From JBGMEA01 sp964444065 (lineage in GTDB: Bacteria; Bacillota; Clostridia; Eubacteriales; Anaerofustaceae), in the NCBI GenBank assembly GCA_964444065.1, contig CAYUFL010000001.1:21981-85980 (forward strand): a DNA stretch of 64,000 nt, given 5' to 3'. The notes beneath the pieces were generated by a model that was not told the origin of the DNA, did not search any database, and saw only the letters and a list, made by a program, of their open reading frames with translations. Shown here piece by piece: positions 41,018 through 49,437 of the stretch (position 1 is its first letter; every line of letters starts with the position of its first letter). A program made the position numbers and the translations under genes.

Positions 41018-41983
41018 CTAAAAATGACAAGAGCTGCAAGAAGAACAATCTCCGCCGGTGCATCCGCTGTGCGGTTTAAAATCCGTCTCATACTCTTTTC
41101 GGATGACAAATTGATCCGCCGCATAAGAAAATTCCTCTGCGGTTTCACCGTTGTCAATCACCACTTTGTCTCCGATGATGCGCACAGTCAATGGTATTTT
41201 TTCCATTGCATCATCATCGGTCATACTCGGGGCAAACGATGGCGCAATCACTTTTTTTGAGCCGTCCGCACAGAATACCGCAATACTGCAATATGATGAG
41301 GTAAACCCTATTATATTGCCGAGCTGATCGAATTTCAGCGAATTGTCGTCACTTTCAATCCCGATTGCATGTTCGTCATAAACCGTCACATTTCCGAGCG
41401 GTGTAACAATCGGAATCGGATAAGCAGGCTCCAATGACTTGATCTCTCCGGATTCATAGAGCGCAAATCCGATCTGCACCGGGAACAGACCCACATTGGT
41501 ATTGATCACGATTTCTTCTCCGGACCACAACGTGAAAGATTTCAGTGCACCGGACTCATAGAATGTTACGCCGATGATGCGCACTTTGAAGGCACCGACA
41601 GACAGGTGAAACTGCAATTCTTCGCTGAGCGCTGTCTCATCCTCGATTGTCCAATATCCGCTGAGTTTCCCATTGAGCGGAAAAAAATGCTTGAGCGCGC
41701 CGTTCGGATAAAAGATCACGCATTCCGCAGGATAACTGCCGATCGGTGTTTCGATCATCGTCTGTGTTTCCAATGCGAGTCGCTTGATCGAACCGTCTTC
41801 ATAGAAACTGACTGAACTGATATATTTTTGTCTCACTTGCTCATCCGTATATTTCGGTATCAATGTGCCGCATACGGTTTTGATCTCATTTTCGGCTTCT
41901 AAGGTCAATTCTTTCATTGTGCCGTTATCGTATGTTTCGGTTCTGGCAATACCTTTCCAGTCTTTTCTATCTATTTTCATCAT
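41018..41983 (-). CDS. nif-linked protein with MORN-like repeats and Cys-rich tail
   Basis: The 321-residue soluble protein starts at ATG 41983, overlapping the AnfO-like stop (ATGA). At least five copies of a short beta-hairpin repeat occur (YDNGTMKEL, YEDGSIKRL, YPNGALKHF, YESGALKSF, YESGEIKSL), the MORN-variant pattern. The last residues are GCTGGDCSSCSSCHF, four cysteines and a terminal His that could bind metal. It is translationally coupled to an AnfO-like gene and lies directly upstream of nifH. I know no function. A metallochaperone or nitrogenase accessory role is inference from location and tail. Confidence 0.7.
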   Translation of the reverse strand: MMKIDRKDWKGIARTETYDNGTMKELTLEAENEIKTVCGTLIPKYTDEQVRQKYISSVSFYEDGSIKRLALETQTMIETPIGSYPAECVIFYPNGALKHFFPLNGKLSGYWTIEDETALSEELQFHLSVGAFKVRIIGVTFYESGALKSFTLWSGEEIVINTNVGLFPVQIGFALYESGEIKSLEPAYPIPIVTPLGNVTVYDEHAIGIESDDNSLKFDQLGNIIGFTSSYCSIAVFCADGSKKVIAPSFAPSMTDDDAMEKIPLTVRIIGDKVVIDNGETAEEFSYAADQFVIRKEYETDFKPHSGCTGGDCSSCSSCHF

Positions 41984-42609
41984 TCGTAACACGCCTTTCG
42001 TGTAATGATGTACCGCTTTGCGGTATCATCGAGTATCTCTGTCGTGTACCCATAGTTCTTTCTCTGCATCAATTCTTCTGTCCAGGGAGGCAAATGATTA
42101 CAGATCAGTTCAAATCGGTAAAATACTGTGCTTTCCATAAAATGCAGCATCGCTTTTTTGGAAGATATTTCAGGGAACTGCTGCTGCAATTCCATCAGAT
42201 TCAGATAATAAACCCCATCATCATTCGGACAGACCGGCTCTTTCGGAATGTTACGCAACGCTTGCGCCGCTTCTTCCGCTTCATCCAGATCAGCTAAAAT
42301 CTGCTCAAAAATCCCATCCACGATCTCTTCCGCCTCAAAAATTTCAAAGCCGTGTTTTTCAAATATATGATAAGCCACTCCACTCATTTTGCGACAGATC
42401 AGTATCCTGCACTCACCGAGCTGTTCAATCAGTTCCCGCACCCGATTGCGAATGATCACCATATCTGAAGCATCGCCGATGCTCCACGCTATTGCTTTTT
42501 CCACATACCACTCGGAAGATCCCTTCCGATAAATCTGTACACTGACGCATTCTTCCGCAGGCACTGTTCTGTTTTCCTTATCTGTCAATACCGCAATACG
42601 ATGATCCAT
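41980..42609 (-). CDS. AnfO-like nitrogenase accessory protein
   Basis: The 209-residue protein starts at ATG 42609 behind GGAGGAGG. The N-terminal part (IAVLTDKENRTVPAEECVSV), the central IRNRVRELIEQLGECRILIC and GVAYHIFEKHGFEIFEAE resemble the AnfO family, first found with the Fe-only nitrogenase, where it is an accessory factor. No Fe-only (anfDGK) genes are in the window, and the neighbouring system is of molybdenum type. It is likely part of the same regulon as nifH and may help nitrogenase in a way shared by both enzyme types. Assignment rests on recalled family pattern. Confidence 0.72.
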   Translation of the reverse strand: MDHRIAVLTDKENRTVPAEECVSVQIYRKGSSEWYVEKAIAWSIGDASDMVIIRNRVRELIEQLGECRILICRKMSGVAYHIFEKHGFEIFEAEEIVDGIFEQILADLDEAEEAAQALRNIPKEPVCPNDDGVYYLNLMELQQQFPEISSKKAMLHFMESTVFYRFELICNHLPPWTEELMQRKNYGYTTEILDDTAKRYIITRKACYE

Positions 42610-42641
42610 GAATCTTCCTCCTCCCGGAATGAACAAGAAAA

Positions 42642-42661
42642 GCGCAACCTTTCGGCTGCGC
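42642..42661 (-). promoter_or_regulatory. 5' leader hairpin of the AnfO-like operon
   Basis: On the minus strand GCGCAGCC and GGTTGCGC form an 8-bp stem (one G-U) with a GAAA loop, followed by TTTTC and then the ribosome site. It begins only a few bases after the expected transcription start, a layout similar to the nifH leader hairpin. Confidence 0.6.
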
Positions 42662-42674
42662 CCTTGCATAATGT

Positions 42675-42704
42675 ATTGTATCATGGGAAAAGAAGAAAAA
42701 GCAA
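42675..42704 (-). promoter_or_regulatory. Promoter of the AnfO-like operon
   Basis: TTGCTT (42699-42704), 18 bases, TACAAT (42675-42680) with an upstream TGA, on the minus strand. The rest of the gap to rplY (42705-42862) shows nothing further. Confidence 0.6.
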
Positions 42705-42862
42705 CGATTGAAAGATTAAAATATAACGGAAAAGGTTTACAACCGGGAATTGACACCCAAAGATGCGATATATTTTGAATCTGATCAGGCATCCTGCTAT
42801 GTTCGCATACGATTCACTTCTCATTCCTATATTTTCTTCATTACAGTCAACTTTCATCCCGC

Positions 42863-42893
42863 AAAAAAAACACGGTGCGTTAAGCCCCGTGTT
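42863..42893 (-). terminator. Terminator downstream of the L25 gene
   Basis: AACACGG and CCGTGTT (plus positions 42869-42875 and 42887-42893) with a run of eight T on the minus strand, about 105 bases after the stop. The stretch between carries no recognisable gene. Confidence 0.85.
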
Positions 42894-42998
42894 GATCTCT
42901 GATCATAATCTTACTCAAAAGTCGGACGAGATACCTCCGATCAACCGAACCGTACGATCGAAAAGTGATTGAAGGCAGCCCGAAATACCGGATACAGA

Positions 42999-43562
42999 CT
43001 ATTCAGCTGCTTCAGCAACTGCATAGCCCTGCACAACCGCAGCATAGATGTCATCTTCAGCATCTTCGATTTTAATTTTTTTGTTTAGTTTAAAATCCTT
43101 GCGCGTAATTTTATCTCCAAGTGCTTTTTGCGAAACATCAATTTCAATTGACTCCGGCATCATATTCAGCGTGCCGTTCAGGTTCACTTCGTTTTTGTGT
43201 ATTTTCAGTGTCAACAGTCTGTTTTTCAATTCACCTTCGCCGACAAACACCAACGGAACTTTAAAGCTCTGTATATGTTCCTTAGACATGATTTGCACAT
43301 CCACATGAATAATGCGTCCCGAAACGGGTTCTCTTTGTATTTCTTTGATCATGCCCGGGTTCTTGTTTTTGTTGTATACCACCGATACTTTCGCATTCGC
43401 ACCGTGGGCAGTGAGGATTCGAACAAGTTCTGACGTTTCAAATTTCACAGCTGCGGAACCTTCCGTTCCGTCCCCGTATAATACGCCGGGCACAAATCCG
43501 CTTTCCTTAAATTTTCCCCTTTTATTGATTCTTTCCGTTGCCTGTAACTTCACTTCTTCCAT
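42999..43562 (-). CDS. rplY: 50S ribosomal protein L25 / general stress protein Ctc
   Basis: The 187-residue two-domain L25 (TL5/CTC type) binds 5S rRNA. The N-terminal domain reads RINKRGKFKESGFVPGVLYG, with VDVQIMSKEHIQSFKVPLVF following, and the C-terminal beta domain has LNMMPESIEIDVSQKALGD. It starts at ATG 43562 behind AAGGAG. In Bacillus this gene is a general stress gene. No sigma-B site was recognised here, and it is monocistronic. Confidence 0.93.
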   Translation of the reverse strand: MEEVKLQATERINKRGKFKESGFVPGVLYGDGTEGSAAVKFETSELVRILTAHGANAKVSVVYNKNKNPGMIKEIQREPVSGRIIHVDVQIMSKEHIQSFKVPLVFVGEGELKNRLLTLKIHKNEVNLNGTLNMMPESIEIDVSQKALGDKITRKDFKLNKKIKIEDAEDDIYAAVVQGYAVAEAAE

Positions 43563-43909
43563 CGCTTCTCCTTTTGGCGTTCTGCCAATCCCCTATTCTG
43601 TGTTACTTCATCAGAGCACTCCTTATTGAAATAACACATCGGGATCACAATACTTTCGAATATTGGACCCATTCATTTCATACAAGGGCTGATACAATGA
43701 ACGGTTGTAATAATTTTATACCCAATCGCTGAAAATAGCCATGTTTTAAGCATAGTTTAATTATTTTATCAGGTATGATATCGAAAAAATCCCCACATCA
43801 GACGAAAGAACACACCGACCGAATACAGATCAGCCGCTGTGTTCTCATTTTTTCCTGCCGATTCACTCGTTTGCAAGCGACGAAGTCAGCAATAATGTTT
43901 TGGACAGTT
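43563..43909. other. Intergenic region with hairpin
   Basis: The gap of 347 bases between rplY and the LDH2-type gene holds a hairpin AGAACACA/TGTGTTCT (43807-43814 and 43838-43845) with T-rich flanks on both strands, probably the terminator of the minus-strand dehydrogenase. The rest is leader DNA of rplY with a TATAAA-like box near 43715. No gene seen. Confidence 0.6.
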
Positions 43910-45019
43910 TTATATTTCAAATGGAAAACGGTGCGTAAGGTTAAGCGCATTCCGAACTTCGATCAGTTCCTTCTGCACGGCATCGCCGACAGGAACACCC
44001 TTGTCTTTTCGTTCCAGCCAGCTCAGATATTCTTTTTCTCCTGCGGTGTAAATACGAGCTTCCCCCGGAGCAATTTGGGACGCACGCAGTTCGCGCAGGA
44101 TATCTCCTGCCGTTTTTTTGAACGACTCGGAACCGAGGAATGCTTCGGTATCAATTGCGATAAAGAAGTGTCCCAAATGATACGGCACCTTTTCTCCTTG
44201 TTCGCCGATGCCTGTGAGCATTTTCAAATAATTGCCTGCCTGCAGTGCGGCAGATAATATTTCAACCACTGTCGCATAGCCGTAGCCTTTATATCCCGCA
44301 AGCTCTTCGCCGATACCGCCGAGCGGAGCCAGTGCTGCTTCGCCTTTTGTCAGATCGACAAGAATCTGTTCGCTGTCAGTCATGGCTTTTCCGTCCCGTC
44401 CGATCACCATACCCGCAGGCGTGTCCTTACCGATGCGTTCGTAATATTCGATTTTCCCGCGCTGCGTGATGCTCGTTGCGCAGTCCAACACAAACGGGAA
44501 GTCTTCGTCAGTCGGCATCCCGACGGTCAGCGGATTGGTACCCAGCATATTTTCCACACCGAACGTCGGCGCAATCGACGGTCTCGCATTCGTACCGGTG
44601 ATACCGATCATGTTTTCTTTCGTTGCCATGGTCGCGTAATATCCCGCAATTCCGTAGTGGGTCGAATTGCGTGCGGCAACCATTCCCATCCCGTATTTTT
44701 TCGCTTTTTCAATCGCCATACGCATCGCCTTGTATCCAACCACCATACCCATACCGTCATGTCCGTCAACCACAGCCGTCGTCGGCGTTTCTTTGAGTAT
44801 TTCAAATTCCGTTACCGGTTTTTGTATTCCCGCATTGATGCGATCGATATAAATCGGTTTGAAGCGATTGCAGCCGTGGCTCTCGATGCCCCGTCTGTCG
44901 CTTTCCATCAATATATCGGCACAAATTGCGGCATCCTCTTTCGGCACTCCGATTTTCTCGAATGCTGCCTGCATAAAATCTCCGATCAGCTCCCACGATA
45001 CATACGGTCTGGTTTCCAT
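43910..45019 (-). CDS. Malate/L-lactate dehydrogenase family (LDH2/MDH2) oxidoreductase
   Basis: The 369-residue NAD(P)-dependent 2-hydroxyacid dehydrogenase starts at ATG 45019 behind AGGAGG, not at the longer upstream frame. Family features are ESDRRGIESHGCNRFKPIYI (active-site His), VVDGHDGMGMVVGYKAMRMA, RNSTHYGIAGYYATMA and TPAGMVIGRDGKAMTD. Known substrates include malate, lactate, ureidoglycolate, 2,3-diketogulonate and sulfolactate. Nothing in the neighbourhood selects one. It is monocistronic. Confidence 0.88.
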   Translation of the reverse strand: METRPYVSWELIGDFMQAAFEKIGVPKEDAAICADILMESDRRGIESHGCNRFKPIYIDRINAGIQKPVTEFEILKETPTTAVVDGHDGMGMVVGYKAMRMAIEKAKKYGMGMVAARNSTHYGIAGYYATMATKENMIGITGTNARPSIAPTFGVENMLGTNPLTVGMPTDEDFPFVLDCATSITQRGKIEYYERIGKDTPAGMVIGRDGKAMTDSEQILVDLTKGEAALAPLGGIGEELAGYKGYGYATVVEILSAALQAGNYLKMLTGIGEQGEKVPYHLGHFFIAIDTEAFLGSESFKKTAGDILRELRASQIAPGEARIYTAGEKEYLSWLERKDKGVPVGDAVQKELIEVRNALNLTHRFPFEI

Positions 45020-45225
45020 GTTTCCTCCTAAGGTTGCATTATAAACGCGTTTTCTTTTATTTATTATATCATATGCTTCCGTCTTTATTTTGATGAATTG
45101 TCCGTATTTCTCAATCGGATTTGCGTGCGTTACAAACGACTTCGCACTGAATTGTTTTCTGCTATAATGGAATAAAGAAAAAACAACAATGCACTCTCTG
45201 CAGAAAGGCAGGCACAGGCAAAACG

Positions 45226-45816
45226 ATGTGCGGAAGATATTTATTCCTTTTCGACAATGATCATGAATATTATGAAACGATACGCGAAGCGGCAGGAAAC
45301 GATCCAAACGCCGTGAGCTTTGCCGACGGGCAAGTCGCTCCTTCGAGCTATGCGCCTGTCTTATTCGCACAGGATAATCAGATCAAAGTAAAGTTTCTCA
45401 CTTGGGGCTACCCCGGATTTGAAGGAAAAAGGCTGATTATCAATGCCAGAAGAGAAAGTGCGGCACAAAAGCCGATGTTTCGCACCTCGCTTGATTTTGG
45501 ACGCTGTGCCATTCCCTCAAGCGGCTTTTTCGAGTGGCAGAAAAGCACAGGAAAACAGTATTTATTTGAGATGCCGGGACAATCGATCCTTTATATGGCA
45601 GGACTGTACGCGTCATTTGACGGTGTGGAACGTTTCGTGATTCTGACCGGGCAGGCGAATGATTCCGTTGCCATGATCCACAATCGCATGCCGCTCGTAC
45701 TGACCGAACAAACTTACAAATCTTGGCTCACAGACCCCGCCGTTGCAAAACAAATACTTTCTACCCCCCTGCCGATGCTTTCACGCAGTGCATATTCCCT
45801 TTCATTACTCGATTAA
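45226..45816 (+). CDS. SRAP (YedK/HMCES-type) abasic-site protein
   Basis: The 196-residue protein shields abasic sites in single-stranded DNA by a covalent thiazolidine link. All key residues are present: Cys2 in MCGRY, Asn in INARRES, Glu in SGFFEW, His in IHNRMP. It starts at ATG 45226 behind AGAAAGGCAGG. A TGCTATAAT extended -10 lies near 45164. No LexA box was recognised. Confidence 0.92.
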   Translation: MCGRYLFLFDNDHEYYETIREAAGNDPNAVSFADGQVAPSSYAPVLFAQDNQIKVKFLTWGYPGFEGKRLIINARRESAAQKPMFRTSLDFGRCAIPSSGFFEWQKSTGKQYLFEMPGQSILYMAGLYASFDGVERFVILTGQANDSVAMIHNRMPLVLTEQTYKSWLTDPAVAKQILSTPLPMLSRSAYSLSLLD

Positions 45817-45852
45817 TCAGAAAGCCAAGTTTTCCGAAATATATAAAAATGA

Positions 45853-45881
45853 TTGAGAATCAATAAAATCAATGTTACAAT
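45853..45881 (+). promoter_or_regulatory. Promoter of the BTAD regulator gene
   Basis: TTGAGA (45853-45858), 17 bases, TACAAT (45876-45881). ATTGA/TCAAT form a small inverted repeat over the -35 region. Confidence 0.6.
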
Positions 45882-45907
45882 GTAAGCAGGGAAAAGGGGG
45901 TGGTTGC

Positions 45908-47095
45908 ATGCCTGAAATCGAAATTTATATGCTCGGCAAGTTCATGATTCTTGTCGACGGTCATGATATCATAGAAAAATTGGGAAACTCGAAAAAGAAA
46001 CTTGAATTACTTGAATTCTTTATTTTGAACAGGAATAAAGATGTTTCCGCATTTGATCTTTTTGATGTTTTATGGCCAACCAACGATAATACCAATCCGG
46101 AAAGTTCGTTAAAAACACTGATCAGCCGTCTTCGTGCCGATCTGAAGCAGTTTGAATTAAGTGATATGATCCTCACCAAAGGCAGCTACTATACGTGGAA
46201 TGAGTCCATACAAACAGCAATTGATGTTTACGAATTGGAACATCTGTGCACGGAAATCAAGTCATACAACGAATTGACGCCGCAGGCAGAAAATTGTTTT
46301 GAGAGAGTTCTTCACTTATACCAGGGAGATCTTCTTCCCCATTCGAATCTGGAAGCTTGGGTGATTCCCAAAAGCATGCATTACCACAACCTATATCTGA
46401 ATGCGCTGCAAAAGTATATCCTCATGCTGAAAGAAGAAAAACGTTATGAAGATATTATCCATGTGTGCAGAAAAGGGCTCGAAATCGATGCTTTTGATTC
46501 CACGCTCAATCTGGAACTGATGGTCGCGCTTGTAAATCTCGGTAAAAATAAAGAAGCACTTGAGCAATATAAATGTACCATCGGTATGCACTATACTTAC
46601 CTTGGTATGAAACCTTCCGACGAAATACTCGACTTTTATAAAAAACTGATCGCAATTGAACGCACTTCCGGCGGCAACATTGATACCATTCTGAATGATC
46701 TGCTCGAAAAAGATGATGACGATGCGGGTGCATTTGTATGTGAATATGCGATCTTCAAGGATATTTATCGCATCAACATGCGTAATCTGAAACGCTTGGG
46801 CACCTCGATGTTCCTTGCGCTCGTTTCATTGGATAATATCGACAACACCGCGCTTGATCCGATACGCTTGGATAAAATGATGAACGAGTTGGTAATGGTT
46901 CTGAAACTGAACTTGCGCAAAGGGGATACCATTGCGCGCTTCAGTCCTTATCAATACGCGCTTCTGCTGCCGACCGTCAATTATCAATCCGGACAGCTTG
47001 TCATGGAACGCATGAAAAAAATATTCTATAAACAATTTACGACATCGGAATTTATGCTGAACTATAAACTCAAACTGATCAACCAAAACGACTGA
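45908..47095 (+). CDS. BTAD/SARP-like regulator with degenerate GGDEF-type C-terminus
   Basis: The 395-residue protein starts at ATG 45908 behind a GGGGGTGG site. Residues 1-95 form an OmpR-like winged helix (LWPTNDNTNPESSLKTLISR), residues 96-245 a bacterial transcriptional activator domain with TPR-like helices (ENCFERVLHLYQGDLLPH, NLELMVALVNLGKNKEALEQ). The remaining 150 residues look like a GGDEF-type cyclase fold, where the catalytic signature is replaced: RKGDTIARFSPYQYALLLPT, with SPYQY in place of GGDEF. It would therefore bind but not make c-di-GMP, if it binds a nucleotide at all. The target genes are unknown. It lies next to chemotaxis genes. Confidence 0.72.
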   Translation: MPEIEIYMLGKFMILVDGHDIIEKLGNSKKKLELLEFFILNRNKDVSAFDLFDVLWPTNDNTNPESSLKTLISRLRADLKQFELSDMILTKGSYYTWNESIQTAIDVYELEHLCTEIKSYNELTPQAENCFERVLHLYQGDLLPHSNLEAWVIPKSMHYHNLYLNALQKYILMLKEEKRYEDIIHVCRKGLEIDAFDSTLNLELMVALVNLGKNKEALEQYKCTIGMHYTYLGMKPSDEILDFYKKLIAIERTSGGNIDTILNDLLEKDDDDAGAFVCEYAIFKDIYRINMRNLKRLGTSMFLALVSLDNIDNTALDPIRLDKMMNELVMVLKLNLRKGDTIARFSPYQYALLLPTVNYQSGQLVMERMKKIFYKQFTTSEFMLNYKLKLINQND

Positions 47096-47155
47096 GAAAA
47101 CGACTGAGAAAACTGCTTTGAAATACCGATCAATATCATAATCTTCGTATTCAAA

Positions 47156-47184
47156 AAACCGCGTCACTCAATATGACGCGGTTT
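47156..47184. terminator. Bidirectional terminator between the BTAD regulator and the receptor gene
   Basis: AAACCGCGTCA and TGACGCGGTTT (47156-47166, 47174-47184) with T-rich flanks both ways, between converging genes. Confidence 0.88.
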
Positions 47185-47209
47185 CTTTTGTGATATCCAA
47201 CTTTATAAA

Positions 47210-49171
47210 TCAATACTTGGAATCATCACTGACGTTCTGATTTTTCTTCTCTTTTCGCGGCTGATTGTCCGAAGTCTTCACCTTTTCGACATAGTTGCCG
47301 TCACGCAGCGTGAACTGTTCCACCTGCTCGTTCAGCAGCTGTGCCTGCCCTGCAAGCTCTTCACTCGATGCCGCGCTTTCTTCCGCAACCGCCGAATTGG
47401 ATTCAACGACGGAAGATATCTGCATGATCCCCTCATTGATCTGACTGATACCGATCGACTGTTCATTGGAGGCGTTTGCGATATCTTCCACCAATGCCGC
47501 CACACGCTCAATCTGATCCACAATCTCGTTGAGTGCGGAGGATGTCGATTCCGCAATCTTGGAGCCTTCTTCCACCTTCGTGATCGAATCCTGAATCATA
47601 TCTGTTGTTTCCTGCGCAGCTTTCGATGAGCGTGCCGCAAGATTTCTTACTTCTTCCGCTACCACCGCAAATCCTTTTCCGTGCTGTCCCGCGCGGGCTG
47701 CTTCCACCGCTGCGTTCAATGCCAGGATATTGGTCTGGAACGCAATGTCCTCAATCACTTTGATGATTTTATAGATATTGTTTGATGAGGTATTGATATC
47801 TTCCATTGCGCCGAGCATCTGCTGCATCTGCGCACTGCCTGCATCCGCATTCTGTTTGGTATGCACGGAAAGTTCGTTTGCCTGCCTCGCATTGTCTGCG
47901 TTCTGTTTTGTCTGTGCAGCAATTTCTTCGATGGATGCAGACAGTTCTTCGATGGAACTCGCCTGTTCCGTTGCACCCTGTGACAATGAAATACTTGAAT
48001 CCGACACTTGATGCGCGCCCGCAGAAACCTGCTCTGCAGCTGTTTTGATATTGCTCAGTGCCCGATCCAAACCGTTTGACATTTTGAGGAATGCTTTCGC
48101 CAGGCTCCCGATTTCGTCCTTGCGTTTGATCATTTCTTCCGAAATATCTGCAGTGAAATCACCTTCCGCCATTGTCAGTGCGTATCCCGCCGATATCTTG
48201 ATCGGTTTGACGACGATATTTGCAATATAGTACGCTACACCGACACCAAGAACAACAGCGAATATTCCGACCAGAATCAAAATCTTTTCCAAAGCATAAA
48301 TACTCGCAAAAACTTCCGTTTTCGGAGCACTGATCGCGAGCGACCAACTCGCATTCTGAAGCGGTGCGTATCCCATGAATTTTGTGTTGTTATCATAGGT
48401 ATACTGCCCCACGCCACTTTCACCGTTTACCATTTTCTGTGTCAGCGCAATCAAGGATGCCTGTTCGGGATCTGTTGATGTCAATACATTTTCCTGTGCA
48501 ATCACTTTTTCCGTATCCGGATGCGCAATGATAGTACCATCTTTACTGACAATATAGGCATAACCGGTTTCCCCGTATGTGATATCGATGATATCATTGC
48601 TCAGAGCGGTGGCATCTTTCACGGTACACAGCACGCCGATGATGCTTCCTGCAGCATTTTTGACAGGTACGGCGATGACCATAATCATTGAGCCGTCCAC
48701 TTTACTGATGATCGGATCGGAAATAGATTCTTTCCCCTGTACCGCTTGTTGGAAATAGACTCTGTCCGCATAATTTGCCGTTGACCCTGCTGTGGAATAC
48801 ACGGTATTTCCGCTTGCATCCAGAAAGAACATGGATGTGGTGTCGGTTACCGCCATATCGTTATTCGCCAATGCTGCGATCATTGCGATATTCGGCTGCG
48901 TTGATTTGAATACGTCATTGCTCGCCAATACAGTTGCTTCCGCAAAGTATGTTTCGATTTTCTGATCCATATTCTGCGCAGCTTCTTCCGAAAGTTTTGT
49001 CAATGACTCTTCGATCGACGCCTGCAGCGATTTTTGTGAAAAATAACTTGACACGATTGTCAACCCTGCACAGATAACGATCATCATTACCGAAATTGTC
49101 AATATCACGACAACCTTCAAACTTTTTTTAACCGCCTTGGCAGTTTGATTTTTCTGCTTCTTTTCTTTCAT
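47210..49171 (-). CDS. Methyl-accepting chemotaxis protein, copy 1
   Basis: The 653-residue receptor starts at ATG 49171 behind AAGGAG. TM1 (VVVILTISVMMIVICAGLTI) is followed by a periplasmic-side dCache-type sensor domain (residues about 45-300), TM2 (ILILVGIFAVVLGVGVAYYI), HAMP and a long cytoplasmic coiled coil with the hairpin tip VIEDIAFQTNILALNAAVEA and EVRNLAARSSKAA. The DNA from about 47350 to 48784 appears identical to that of the neighbouring copy, while the N-terminal third and the last 45 codons differ. Expression is probably from a sigma-D promoter at 49291-49317. The ligand is unknown. Confidence 0.93.
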   Translation of the reverse strand: MKEKKQKNQTAKAVKKSLKVVVILTISVMMIVICAGLTIVSSYFSQKSLQASIEESLTKLSEEAAQNMDQKIETYFAEATVLASNDVFKSTQPNIAMIAALANNDMAVTDTTSMFFLDASGNTVYSTAGSTANYADRVYFQQAVQGKESISDPIISKVDGSMIMVIAVPVKNAAGSIIGVLCTVKDATALSNDIIDITYGETGYAYIVSKDGTIIAHPDTEKVIAQENVLTSTDPEQASLIALTQKMVNGESGVGQYTYDNNTKFMGYAPLQNASWSLAISAPKTEVFASIYALEKILILVGIFAVVLGVGVAYYIANIVVKPIKISAGYALTMAEGDFTADISEEMIKRKDEIGSLAKAFLKMSNGLDRALSNIKTAAEQVSAGAHQVSDSSISLSQGATEQASSIEELSASIEEIAAQTKQNADNARQANELSVHTKQNADAGSAQMQQMLGAMEDINTSSNNIYKIIKVIEDIAFQTNILALNAAVEAARAGQHGKGFAVVAEEVRNLAARSSKAAQETTDMIQDSITKVEEGSKIAESTSSALNEIVDQIERVAALVEDIANASNEQSIGISQINEGIMQISSVVESNSAVAEESAASSEELAGQAQLLNEQVEQFTLRDGNYVEKVKTSDNQPRKEKKNQNVSDDSKY

Positions 49172-49290
49172 TTCTGACTCCTTTTTATGCCTTCCCTTAT
49201 TCCGTATTGATGTCAAATTCAGCACATTACCATTCCTGATCAGGTTTTCTGTCGGATTTACACAATAACGCTTGTTAATTCTATCTATTA

Positions 49291-49317
49291 TTTTCGACAG
49301 GTTTTTAAAAAAAATTA
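49291..49317 (-). promoter_or_regulatory. Sigma-D (FliA)-type promoter of receptor copy 1
   Basis: On the minus strand TAAT, exactly 15 bases, then GTCGAAAA, comparable to TAAA-N15-GCCGATAA. It shares element spacing with three other sites in the window. Confidence 0.6.
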
Positions 49318-49385
49318 CTGATTTAAAAAAAATATTACAATATTTTACTGTATCACATTTTTCAATTACACTCGAACGCAAAAAA

Positions 49386-49416
49386 AGAAGAGAAACCGGA
49401 AACCGATTTCTCTTCT
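49386..49416 (-). terminator. Terminator of receptor copy 2
   Basis: AGAAGAGAAA and TTTCTCTTCT around 11 bases, followed by TTTTTTG on the minus strand. Confidence 0.85.
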
Positions 49417-49437
49417 CTGCCAAGTCTGTATTTTGAA

